Source: a virus. From it: 36,700 nt of DNA. The notes beneath the pieces are model-generated. The model saw only the letters and a list, made by a program, of their open reading frames with translations, was not told where the DNA came from and made no database searches. This document shows positions 15,361-22,957 of the stretch, one piece after another. A program made the position numbers and the translations under genes. How positions within the stretch are numbered: position 1 is the stretch's first letter; the number at the start of each line of letters is the position of its first letter. The stretch is from positions 1-36,700 of IMG/VR virus record IMGVR_UViG_3300009008_000118, one strand, 5' to 3'.

Positions 15361-16379
15361 TAGAGTTGGTCAATCCCTTCTGGGAAGAATAGTTTCACTA
15401 GTTCCTTAAGGCTCTTAGGAATGTCCTCGTTCCATAAATGGGCCATCAGCTTAGTATCATAGACATTTACTGGGTAAATTTCAATGTTATGAAGGAATTT
15501 CAGGTCAAATTTCGCATTATGAAATATCTTCCTGTTACGAGGGTTTATTAAAATCTGTCTTAGCAAATTAACTACATTTTCAAGCTCAGATTTAACAAAC
15601 GGAGTATCCTTATGGAATAAAGGTATAGCGTAGTTTCCATTGGAGAAAGAGATTGCTATAGTATTAAGCTTGTCTGTAAGGAAATTAAGCCCTGTGGTCT
15701 CTACATCAACAGCTATATCCTCATCAGTATCTACAAGCCAATCTAGCTTATTAAGATCATCATATTCCGTAATAAGGGTCACAGGTATTTTATCTGCCTT
15801 AACACCAACAATTACTTTAGTAAGAGCATTCTTTATATCCTGCTCAAAAATATAACGGTTCTTAGGTTCTGTCTGAACAGAGAAAGGGTGATATACTGGT
15901 ACGCATACGAATTTATGTCCATCATCAGTTTCTATATTGAAGGAGGACCCTCGTTTAGTGGTTATACCAGATTTCTTGGTCACCATCTTAAATGCTAAAT
16001 TACCACAAGCAATAACCAACTTAGGTTTAACCTTATCTATTGTTTTCCATAAATGCTGGCGACAAATATGAGTATCGCTAGTTTTCATGTCTGCTTCACG
16101 AACCGTAGGGCATTTAACAGAAGAACTAAAGGAAACCGTACAGTCACCAGGGAGATTGGTATTAACAAGTATATCAGTAAGAACCTGTAAGTCTCTATTA
16201 GTGAAGGCATTACTGCGTCCATTATTGTAAGAAAAGGAGTCAGAAAGGAACAATACATCAGACTCCTCTAAAGACTCATAATCTAAAATACAATGTACAG
16301 GCTTAGATCTCTTTAATTGTGAGCATCCTTTGCATAATTCGTGGATAGGGCATTCTTCATAAAGATTTAAAACTTCCAT
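15360..16379 (-). CDS. SPO1-type polymerase N-terminus: UDG family 4-like domain plus Exo I/II motifs (first of three)
   Basis: The 339-residue piece has two domains. Residues 1-190 resemble family 4 uracil-DNA glycosylases ('phage SPO1 DNA polymerase-related'). They carry cysteines fitting the Fe-S cluster (Cys16, Cys19, Cys90, Cys106), VKCPTVREAD, KPKLVIACGNLAF and YHPFSV (164-168). The usual GEAPG motif is degenerate (LSDSFSYNNG), so glycosylase activity is doubtful. Residues 215-339 are a DnaQ-like 3'-5' exonuclease with DVETTG (Asp225, Glu227) and HNAKFDLKFL (Asp292). The third exonuclease motif is in the next gene. Transcription probably starts in the short divergent interval shared with the sigma gene. 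Confidence 0.85.
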   Translation of the reverse strand: MEVLNLYEECPIHELCKGCSQLKRSKPVHCILDYESLEESDVLFLSDSFSYNNGRSNAFTNRDLQVLTDILVNTNLPGDCTVSFSSSVKCPTVREADMKTSDTHICRQHLWKTIDKVKPKLVIACGNLAFKMVTKKSGITTKRGSSFNIETDDGHKFVCVPVYHPFSVQTEPKNRYIFEQDIKNALTKVIVGVKADKIPVTLITEYDDLNKLDWLVDTDEDIAVDVETTGLNFLTDKLNTIAISFSNGNYAIPLFHKDTPFVKSELENVVNLLRQILINPRNRKIFHNAKFDLKFLHNIEIYPVNVYDTKLMAHLWNEDIPKSLKELVKLFFPEGIDQL

Positions 16380-16408
16380 CAGGATAACTAACTATAATAT
16401 TTTGTGGT
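16380..16408. promoter_or_regulatory. Divergent start region with TATAATA-type boxes
   Basis: Only 29 bp separate the minus-strand polymerase operon start from the plus-strand sigma gene start. The interval contains AACTATAATATTTT. On the plus strand TATAAT ends about 10 nt before the ATG, with no Shine-Dalgarno sequence. On the minus strand the same bases give TATTATAG about 16-24 nt before the ATG. A shared or bidirectional AT-rich promoter is plausible, but no -35 element was identified. Confidence 0.5.
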
Positions 16409-16759
16409 ATGGGTAAAAATTACATAGATAACGAACGATTTGAGGAACTTATTGTATTATATGTCAATAACCCTAGAAAATACGAAGATGAATTATTTTC
16501 TTTGTTCGATTTACTTATATCAAATGTAATGGGTGCATTTAACTTTAATGTAAACCCAGAAGACGCAAAACAAGATTGTTTCGTGTTAATTTTAAAAACA
16601 CTACAGAACTTCAATCCCCAAAAAGGAAGTGCTTTTAACTTCTTCACAACAGTTATTGTTAATAATTTAAAACTCATTTATACAAAAAATAAGAAGTATA
16701 ATGAAAAAATTAAGAACCTTGAGGAGATGCTAGGGTATCGAAACCCAAAACCCTCCTAA
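16409..16759 (+). CDS. 55: gp55-like late-transcription sigma factor
   Basis: The 116-residue plus-strand protein resembles sigma-70 region 2 as reduced in T4 gp55. The segment EDAKQDCFVLILKTLQNFNPQKGSAF, then NFFTTVIVNN and LKLIYTKNKKYNEK, matches the gp55 pattern of an acidic helix, F(D/N)P-x-KG, a short aromatic helix with N-x-(F/L), then a basic helix. gp55 directs host RNA polymerase to late promoters. The protein is shorter than T4 gp55 (185) and lacks a recognisable C-terminal clamp-binding tail. It is one of only two plus-strand genes and sits between the replication and virion modules, where a late switch is expected. Its 3' end overlaps the convergent minus-strand gene by 50 nt. Confidence 0.75.
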   Translation: MGKNYIDNERFEELIVLYVNNPRKYEDELFSLFDLLISNVMGAFNFNVNPEDAKQDCFVLILKTLQNFNPQKGSAFNFFTTVIVNNLKLIYTKNKKYNEKIKNLEEMLGYRNPKPS

Positions 16760-17057
16760 TTGACATTGTATTGTCTAGTATATCTGTCCTCTTTCCTCTA
16801 AGGCTTACTAGGCTAGGTGTCCTAGCCCTAAATATACAATAAGCATGTGGAAGTTCAAAATAATCTATCTCAAAATAGTCCAAATCATCCACCCTGGGTT
16901 TTAGATTATCCTTTGAACTTTCTAATTCATTAATAATCATATCACTTACAGGATCCCAAGGAGACCTAATAAGAAAGATAGCAGACTTATTATTTTGTCT
17001 ACAATTCTTTATAATCTTGTTTAACTGGTTTTCAGTTCTAATCTTCTGTAGAATCAT
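16710..17057 (-). CDS. Thioredoxin-fold-like protein lacking the redox cysteines
   Basis: The 115-residue protein has SAIFLIRSPWDPVSDMIINE (residues 25-44), which sits where thioredoxins have a beta-strand and W-C-x-x-C. RTPSLVSLRGKR (79-90) resembles the cis-Pro strand and turn. No CxxC is present, so a redox function is unlikely if the fold is correct. It could be a structural or binding version of the fold. I chose the ATG at 17057 because AAGGA lies 6 nt upstream. A longer reading to 17084 has no ATG start. It overlaps the end of the upstream acidic gene by 20 nt and the convergent sigma gene by 50 nt. The fold assignment is inference from pattern only. Confidence 0.6.
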   Translation of the reverse strand: MILQKIRTENQLNKIIKNCRQNNKSAIFLIRSPWDPVSDMIINELESSKDNLKPRVDDLDYFEIDYFELPHAYCIFRARTPSLVSLRGKRTDILDNTMSIRRVLGFDTLASPQGS

Positions 17058-17379
17058 CTTTATCCTTAGCTTCTTCCTCAACAAACTCTACAGAATCAGA
17101 AGAAATCCCCTCTGCTTTCTCAGCTTCTGCTTTTTCTAACTCTGTTTTCATTTTTTCTAAGACACTCTGCTCCATAGAACGGAGTCCTAAAATAAAAGCA
17201 GCTTTAATAAACTCCTCTTCAGTATTATTATTCACATTAATAGCAGTGAAAAAGTTTTTAAAAGCAGTTGCCTCTTCTGTACTCAAATTAAATGATAGTT
17301 TCATACGGCCATTTTTCCTCTCAAGGATACGCAGTTTTTTGAAAGATATGTTCTCTACTAACGACTTGGTATCGTTCAT
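17038..17379 (-). CDS. Small acidic-tailed protein of unknown function
   Basis: The 113-residue protein is unrecognised. Residues 1-35 are basic and amphipathic (SFKKLRILERKNGRMKLSFN). Then comes a helical stretch with EEEFIKAAFILGLRSMEQSVLEKM. The final 40 residues are strongly acidic (VEEEAKDKDDSTED). The pattern of basic N-terminus, helices and acidic tail could suit a nucleic-acid or clamp-binding accessory protein, but nothing specific supports that. The ATG shares the CATG palindrome at 17377-17380 with the divergent plus-strand nuclease gene. There is no Shine-Dalgarno sequence, and CTATTATAG lies 5-13 nt upstream. The thioredoxin-like gene is coupled at its end. Confidence 0.65.
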   Translation of the reverse strand: MNDTKSLVENISFKKLRILERKNGRMKLSFNLSTEEATAFKNFFTAINVNNNTEEEFIKAAFILGLRSMEQSVLEKMKTELEKAEAEKAEGISSDSVEFVEEEAKDKDDSTED

Positions 17380-17932
17380 GAACTATAATAGTGCTGGGAA
17401 CAATAATTTGAAAGACAATTTTGATTTATCACCGTTAAAGAAGAAAAAAAGAAAGAATAGCAAAGCCAAGGGTAGTTCCTTTGAAAGAAAGGTGGCAAAA
17501 ATACTTAATGAAAGGTTTAATACAAACGAGTTTGCTAGAACCCCTGGGTCAGGAGCCTTTGCTACAACACATACACTACCTAAGCATTTACAGATATGGG
17601 GAGATCTAATCACTCCTGAAAACTTTAAATATATCTTTGAATGTAAAAGTGGGTACAACAACGAGGGCATACATTCCTTGATAAACCCTAAGAGCAGGCT
17701 CTGGGGGTGGGTGACTCAAATGGAGCGTGATGCAGAAAGTGCAGAAAAACCATCAATTCTTTTAATTTCCCAGGATCGCAAACCTATAATAACATTTATT
17801 AAATATAAAGAAGAGATAGAAAAGAGTATTAATACTTATAGTATTGTAATAATAAACAATAACAAGTATATATTGTTATACCTTACTGACCTATTAGGTA
17901 TGGATGACAGTTTATTTATTAATAAGAATTAA
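17378..17932 (+). CDS. PD-(D/E)XK nuclease, Holliday-junction-resolvase-like
   Basis: This is a 184-residue plus-strand protein. After a Lys-rich leader come KGSSFERKVAKILNERF (catalytic-type Glu), RTPGSGAF, then GDL and the core FECKSGYN (ExK). WGWVTQMERDA supplies the downstream helix. This order (GSxFE, R-x-P-x-SG, D, ExK) is that of archaeal Hjc/RecU-type and related phage nucleases. It would fit resolution of recombination intermediates before packaging, the job done by endonuclease VII (gp49) in T4. I chose the ATG at 17378. The frame is open back to a GTG at 17246, but that extension runs opposite the acidic-tailed gene. Its stop shares TTAA with the convergent gene at 17929-17932. Confidence 0.75.
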   Translation: MNYNSAGNNNLKDNFDLSPLKKKKRKNSKAKGSSFERKVAKILNERFNTNEFARTPGSGAFATTHTLPKHLQIWGDLITPENFKYIFECKSGYNNEGIHSLINPKSRLWGWVTQMERDAESAEKPSILLISQDRKPIITFIKYKEEIEKSINTYSIVIINNNKYILLYLTDLLGMDDSLFINKN

Positions 17933-20241
17933 TTTTTAGTAGGAGTAAGGTGATGGGTGTTAATATAAGAATAAGCACCAGCACCTCCTCCTCCACTCCT
18001 ACCAGGATGAAATGCGGTAGATCCATCACCAGATACCCTCCAGGAGCTTACACCCATTGATAAGGTTCTACTACTTTTTACATCTAATAAATCTTTAAGA
18101 GGTTCTAGTATCATTTTATTTTGATCATGAACATACTTATTTCCTGTTTCTAATATATTTATATGTGATATAGGGTTGTTACCAGTAGAGTCCATACCTA
18201 CTGATGCTTGTATAGCAGCAAAAGCTGCTAGTCCACCAATGGATTCTGCTTTATTTATTTTACCATTCTTAATTGTCATGGATTTTTTTAATATAGCTAA
18301 TTGAATTGCACGATCTATCTCACCAAGAGCTTTCCCAGAAGTCCCGTTTTTCTTGTAATCTTCCATAACTTTATTTATAAGTTTAGTTTGAGAAAGGTCT
18401 CCTTTTCCTAACCCAGGGGTTCCTGTATTAGCTGTCAATATCCCTTTTATTTGTTCACTTACAAATTTTCTGACCTGAGTTTCACTCATACTTGGTGTTT
18501 TAAATTCTGTCATTATAGAATGGAGCTTTTCTGAAACGGTTTTCATGTTTGTTAAAACTGCTGTCCCCTCTTCTTTAGCCTTTTCGGCATATTTAGGATC
18601 CATACCCTCTAATACACCATTCCATACAGCATTTCCGTGATTATCGTTAGGGTCTATCAGCCTACTACATTCTGTCCCTAAACTACCAGCCTGTCCTAGT
18701 TTCACATATCCTTCAGTTACATAACTTTTAAGAGAGTCTCCTAATGTAAAATATTTTTCCTGTATAGGTTTTCCTGATTTTTTTATTTCTTCTTTAGCCT
18801 CTTTTGATAACTTTTCAAAGTCTATCTCTACTATGTTGCTGGCTAAATTAGAAGGAAGATCCTTAGGAAGTTCATTAAAAATATAATCAACATCAGATTT
18901 ATCCCCCTTACCAGCAGAACCACCAACCCTAACCGCATAGTCTGGGTTTAGTTTGGATATAAACTCTGCGGAGGAAATCATGAAAGTTTTAAGAGTATTT
19001 CCTATTGCTTGTTTTATGTCATCTGCAATTTCAATATTTAAATCTTCTATAAAGTCAATCATTTCTCCGTACTTTTCATTTAAAACATGATCACCTTCTT
19101 CGGCTGCCTTTTTCATTTTTAAGACATTAAATGCTTGAGAACCCCATGTTGAGGCTAATTCTGTTATAATCTCAGTTGCTTGTTCATAATTTCCTTTCAA
19201 AAGGTGAAATGCAGCAATCTGAATATTTTCACTTGAGTCTTTTACAATGTTACTTATATTACCACCATCATCAGAATGATTAGCTTTAATATCTTTTTCA
19301 GGGATAGTATAATCCTCTGAGTCTTTATCCTTACGGCAGTTTTCTACATTTTCATTATACTTTTTTGCCATTAAATTAATAGGATTCCAATCAGCTACAG
19401 ATAGCGAGACACCGTATCTTTTATCATCAACTGGGGCTACGAAAAAGTAAGTATTATGCTTAGGATCCTTTCTAACTCCGTCTTTAATTTCTTCCTGTAA
19501 GTCTACATCAAGATCTTTACAATTTTTTGATTTAACATAAGCATTAGATAATTTAGACATCATATCTAAAGAACCTGTAAGTTCTGATATATCTATATCT
19601 TCAAGACCGTAACCAATAGTCTTGGTTCTTTCAAATTTAATAAAACCTCCATCAATCTCTTGTTTTAAGTTCCAGGCAAGACTACCTCTAGACATACCTC
19701 CAAAAACTTTTTGTCTAAGCTTTAATTCTGATAATTCACGGTGCTTCCTACCGTTCTCTGTATAATCCTCTATTAATTCAAGTGAGTTACTATAAAGGTT
19801 TTTTAAATGTTCAATTGTTCCTGGGATTACTTCCTCTATAGAAAGTGCTTGTTCTATATCTTTTTCAGAAAGTCCTGCAAGAGTAGGATGTTCTGTATCC
19901 CATTCACCAAGAAGTCCTGGTCTACCAATTACTCCTTCTTTTTCTGATTCTGCTGCTCCTTCTCCTGCCCACCAATTTTGAAGAGTTGTTATTGTTTTTT
20001 GGTCTGCGGTCATTACATTAGCTTTTTCAAAACCTTTCATGGGACCACCTTCTATGAAAGGTTCTCCTTTATCATTTAATCCAACCTGTCCTGCATTTCC
20101 ACCATTAGGAGGCGTTATAGTATTTCTTGTACCATCTCCTTGTCCTAACCCCCCAGCCGCTGCCTTTATTGCACCAATAACATCTTCCCCTTGCTCATTA
20201 AGCTTACTGTAACTTTCTAGTAATAATCTTGCAAACTTCAT
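17929..20241 (-). CDS. Large protein with a Pol-beta-type nucleotidyltransferase signature, in the virion block
   Basis: The 770-residue protein begins MKFARLLLESYSKLNEQ, an amphipathic start like those on many T4-type head and tail proteins. It then has a Gly/Asn-rich linker. The centre is helical. Residues 440-453 read GGSAGKGDKSDVDY, the G-S-x(n)-SD-x-D signature of the nucleotidyltransferase superfamily (kanamycin nucleotidyltransferase, MNT, CCA-adding enzymes), with Asp450 and Asp452 as candidate metal ligands. A candidate third acidic strand is NIVEIDFEK about 25 residues later. The C-terminus is Gly/Ser-rich. It lies directly after the tail tube but is separated by a terminator, with TATATAATAATATT before the ATG and no Shine-Dalgarno sequence. 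It could be a packaged effector that modifies host targets. That role is inference. Confidence 0.65.
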   Translation of the reverse strand: MKFARLLLESYSKLNEQGEDVIGAIKAAAGGLGQGDGTRNTITPPNGGNAGQVGLNDKGEPFIEGGPMKGFEKANVMTADQKTITTLQNWWAGEGAAESEKEGVIGRPGLLGEWDTEHPTLAGLSEKDIEQALSIEEVIPGTIEHLKNLYSNSLELIEDYTENGRKHRELSELKLRQKVFGGMSRGSLAWNLKQEIDGGFIKFERTKTIGYGLEDIDISELTGSLDMMSKLSNAYVKSKNCKDLDVDLQEEIKDGVRKDPKHNTYFFVAPVDDKRYGVSLSVADWNPINLMAKKYNENVENCRKDKDSEDYTIPEKDIKANHSDDGGNISNIVKDSSENIQIAAFHLLKGNYEQATEIITELASTWGSQAFNVLKMKKAAEEGDHVLNEKYGEMIDFIEDLNIEIADDIKQAIGNTLKTFMISSAEFISKLNPDYAVRVGGSAGKGDKSDVDYIFNELPKDLPSNLASNIVEIDFEKLSKEAKEEIKKSGKPIQEKYFTLGDSLKSYVTEGYVKLGQAGSLGTECSRLIDPNDNHGNAVWNGVLEGMDPKYAEKAKEEGTAVLTNMKTVSEKLHSIMTEFKTPSMSETQVRKFVSEQIKGILTANTGTPGLGKGDLSQTKLINKVMEDYKKNGTSGKALGEIDRAIQLAILKKSMTIKNGKINKAESIGGLAAFAAIQASVGMDSTGNNPISHINILETGNKYVHDQNKMILEPLKDLLDVKSSRTLSMGVSSWRVSGDGSTAFHPGRSGGGGAGAYSYINTHHLTPTKN

Positions 20242-20260
20242 AATATTATTATATACATAA

Positions 20261-20297
20261 AAAAACCCAACCCAACAAAATGTAGGATTGGGTTTTT
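20261..20297 (-). terminator. Intrinsic terminator after the tail tube gene
   Basis: In the minus-strand RNA, AAAAACCCAAUCC pairs with GGGUUGGGUUUUU through 13 base pairs that include one G-U. The U-rich tail runs into 20257-20265. It separates the sheath/tube unit from the nucleotidyltransferase-like gene. Confidence 0.85.
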
Positions 20298-20314
20298 AGT
20301 TAAATCACTATGTT

Positions 20315-20911
20315 TTATACCGTCTTTCTTAGGTTCATGAAATCGTAACGGAATTTGACTTCAAAAGTATCAAACTCAGATGTTGCATAATTTTTCTCAC
20401 CTTTAGTGAATGACTTGGGATAAACACCCTTTAGTTCTACAACATTTTTAATTTGACCTTTTCCATCAAATTCTAAAACTTTCATAGAACCTTTATAACT
20501 CCCATCACCAGCAGAATTGTAAAATCCAGTCCTCATATCAAATACTGTGGCTAGATACTCATAAAACTGTATGCCAGGAGAGCTTTTAAGAAGATTATCA
20601 AAGGTTATAGTAACCTCTTCTTGCTGAACCTTACCAGGGTAGAAAACTTTATCATTCATTCTATGAACTTCAATGTCTGCAAATGCATAACTAAGACCAG
20701 TAACTTGTTTAGCAGCAAGAACTAAAGATTCCCCAGTAAAGTTAAAATTTGAATTTCTTTTCATTGTCGCAATATCAAATTGGACTTCCCACTGATATGC
20801 CCTTACTGCATCTAAATCAGTAGAAACTACGGGAAGCTTCTGAGGATCAGAGTCTCCCACAGCATTACGCCTAGTAGTTGTAGTATCTTGGTAAATTGAA
20901 TAATCAGCCAT
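20315..20911 (-). CDS. 19: gp19-like tail tube protein
   Basis: The 198-residue protein polymerises inside the sheath to form the tail tube. It has the T4 gp19-type order: AYQWEVQFDI near residue 40, GESLVLAAKQVTGLSYAFADIEV, FYPGKVQQEEVTITFDN, and a final EFDTFEVKFRYDFMNL strand. The size is close to T4 gp19 (163) with a longer N-terminus. An AGGAG site lies 9 nt upstream of the ATG. It follows the sheath gene by 16 nt, as in most T4-type genomes. Confidence 0.88.
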   Translation of the reverse strand: MADYSIYQDTTTTRRNAVGDSDPQKLPVVSTDLDAVRAYQWEVQFDIATMKRNSNFNFTGESLVLAAKQVTGLSYAFADIEVHRMNDKVFYPGKVQQEEVTITFDNLLKSSPGIQFYEYLATVFDMRTGFYNSAGDGSYKGSMKVLEFDGKGQIKNVVELKGVYPKSFTKGEKNYATSEFDTFEVKFRYDFMNLRKTV

Positions 20912-20927
20912 ATTTATTTCTCCTCAA

Positions 20928-22946
20928 TCAGCTAATTGATTCTGATTGATTAATTAAGTTAAGTTCGAAGACGATAATCTCTGCCGTCTTTGTGGGTCTA
21001 ATAACAACTTTACACCATAGTTCTCCTTTTTCGATTCTGTCAGGAGTATTAGTTGTAGAATCACATTGTACCTTATACTCAGTAATACCTCGTTTTCTAG
21101 CTATAGGATCAATAAGGGAAGTAGTAAGTGATTGAATTTCATTCCAAGTTTGAGGATCATTAGGCTCAAAAGCAAACTGTCTAGTAGATCTTAGGATTAT
21201 CTTACGAATAATAAGCATCATACGGCGAACATTAATTCTGTCCAATGCCGAAGGGGCTCTTTGAGTTGTTCTTTGTCCAAAGATAGTAATTCCTTGTTGA
21301 GGGAAGTTAACAATTGGGTTAATAACATTTCCATCTGAGTACAGAGCATCACGATCACCTTGCCCCAAACCAATTTCAACATCAGTAGGCTTAGTAAGCC
21401 TGCCTCTAGTAAACCCAGCAGGGGCAAACCAAGACTCAGCAATATCATCAGTTACGCACATTTGACGGATACCGTAAATAGAGGGATCATACCAACGATC
21501 TACACCGTCAAATGTACTGAAAACTTTAACCCAAGGCCAGTAAAGAGTAGCATATGAGCTATTAATAGCAGATGATCTTTCAGTAGAAAGACCGTTAGAC
21601 CAATCAATAGCATTTTGCACACTACCTACTCCATAAGGAGGTGAAAGCACTGCTAGGAATTCCTTAGTACCTTCAGCAAGAGTAACTAAAGCGTTCTGAA
21701 CGGCATCATTAGTTACACCAGGAACAGCAGCCATTGATAAGTTTAAAAGATCATTATCAAGAACTTGCATACCAGTTTTTCCAGAATCAGTAGACGCTCC
21801 TACTAAAAGAGTATTTATATCATCTGTATCGGTTGCTGCTGGGATGCCGTTAGTACCACCAGAAAGTTTACTACCAGTTTGAGCCACTAATTTTACAAAA
21901 GGAGGGTTTCCATCAGCGAAACTAGCAGAGCCTTGTAATCCTGTCCAAGTTCCTGTACCAACAAGCGTATCAAGTTTGTCTGAGAAGGTAGGCAAAGCGG
22001 TTACGGTAATATCATCCACCCCATTTACAATATTACCTTTTATAATATTAGACTTAAGGTTATCTGAACCGACATTAATTTTTGTTTCAATAAAGTCTTC
22101 GCCTGCAACAAAGTTAACCTGAAAACTCTCTGCGGCTACCCCATCCTGTAGGATATTAAGAGTGCCTACTGTTCCACCAGCAGTGGTCACAGATGCGGAG
22201 TTTCCAGTTTCTACGCCTGCATTAGTAATAGCGTAATTATAACCAGCACCAGGGTAAACACTTTGCAGTAGGTACGCTACCGATGAAGTATCAAACTCAA
22301 TTCCGCTTGCAGTTACATCAGACGCATCAGGGCCATCGGCAACCCCACTATGATTCAAGCCATTAAACCCTGATGCCCCGCCACTAACCTGGATACTCGC
22401 CCCAGAGCCAGCAAAGCCTCCTACAAGCACAGCAGACCCGCCAAAATCATATACAGACACCTTAGACGCATTGGTTGGATCACCTCCCATAACAGCTTTA
22501 AGGGCCGTTGTAGTGTCAACCGAACCAGAGGGTACACTAAAAGTTTTGCTAAGTTTAGTAGCACCCGTATGATCCTTAACAACCACAAGAATAGAAGATG
22601 TTTCGCCCACGCCTATGGAAGAAGACATAGCTACTGCTGGGCAAGCGCCCATTGCTACATACGAACTAGCGTCAGCGGCAGTCCCAGATGCAGATCTTAC
22701 AAAATATAGGGAATTGGTTGCTTCAAGAATCTCAAGAGATCCCTCTAAACCTTGTCCAACTATATCCTCATCAGGGAGACCGAACACAGAAACCAATCTT
22801 TCACCATTTGTAATCAAGGTCGCTTTGTTAACAGGACCTTTAGAAGCAAAACCTACTATACCTACAACACTAGGGTTAATTGCTGCGGGATAGTCGCTAG
22901 TATCTTTTTCAAGTACATATACTCCAGGGCTTACATAATTTGCCAT
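20928..22946 (-). CDS. 18: gp18-like contractile tail sheath protein
   Basis: The 672-residue protein opens with the diagnostic MANYVSPGVYVLEKDTSDYP and IVGFASKGPVNKATLITN of T4-type sheath proteins. The C-terminal conserved domain is also clear: FGQRTTQRAPSALDRINVRR, KIILRSTRQFAFEPND and a final RPTKTAEIIVFELNL strand. The length matches T4 gp18 (659). The middle third is Ser/Gly/Ala-rich and variable, as expected for the outward-facing domain. AAGGAG lies upstream of the ATG. Next to it are the 58-residue protein upstream and the tube gene downstream. Confidence 0.95.
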   Translation of the reverse strand: MANYVSPGVYVLEKDTSDYPAAINPSVVGIVGFASKGPVNKATLITNGERLVSVFGLPDEDIVGQGLEGSLEILEATNSLYFVRSASGTAADASSYVAMGACPAVAMSSSIGVGETSSILVVVKDHTGATKLSKTFSVPSGSVDTTTALKAVMGGDPTNASKVSVYDFGGSAVLVGGFAGSGASIQVSGGASGFNGLNHSGVADGPDASDVTASGIEFDTSSVAYLLQSVYPGAGYNYAITNAGVETGNSASVTTAGGTVGTLNILQDGVAAESFQVNFVAGEDFIETKINVGSDNLKSNIIKGNIVNGVDDITVTALPTFSDKLDTLVGTGTWTGLQGSASFADGNPPFVKLVAQTGSKLSGGTNGIPAATDTDDINTLLVGASTDSGKTGMQVLDNDLLNLSMAAVPGVTNDAVQNALVTLAEGTKEFLAVLSPPYGVGSVQNAIDWSNGLSTERSSAINSSYATLYWPWVKVFSTFDGVDRWYDPSIYGIRQMCVTDDIAESWFAPAGFTRGRLTKPTDVEIGLGQGDRDALYSDGNVINPIVNFPQQGITIFGQRTTQRAPSALDRINVRRMMLIIRKIILRSTRQFAFEPNDPQTWNEIQSLTTSLIDPIARKRGITEYKVQCDSTTNTPDRIEKGELWCKVVIRPTKTAEIIVFELNLINQSESIS

Positions 22947-22957
22947 TTATAATCTCC

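Noticed and set aside
17246-17377. Upstream extension of the plus-strand nuclease from a GTG at 17246
   Set aside because: It would read antisense through the acidic-tailed gene. The ATG at 17378 begins just before the Lys-rich leader of the nuclease domain.
18372-18379. TATAAATA (T4 late promoter consensus) on the minus strand
   Set aside because: It lies deep inside the nucleotidyltransferase-like gene with no gene start downstream, so chance in AT-rich DNA is more likely.
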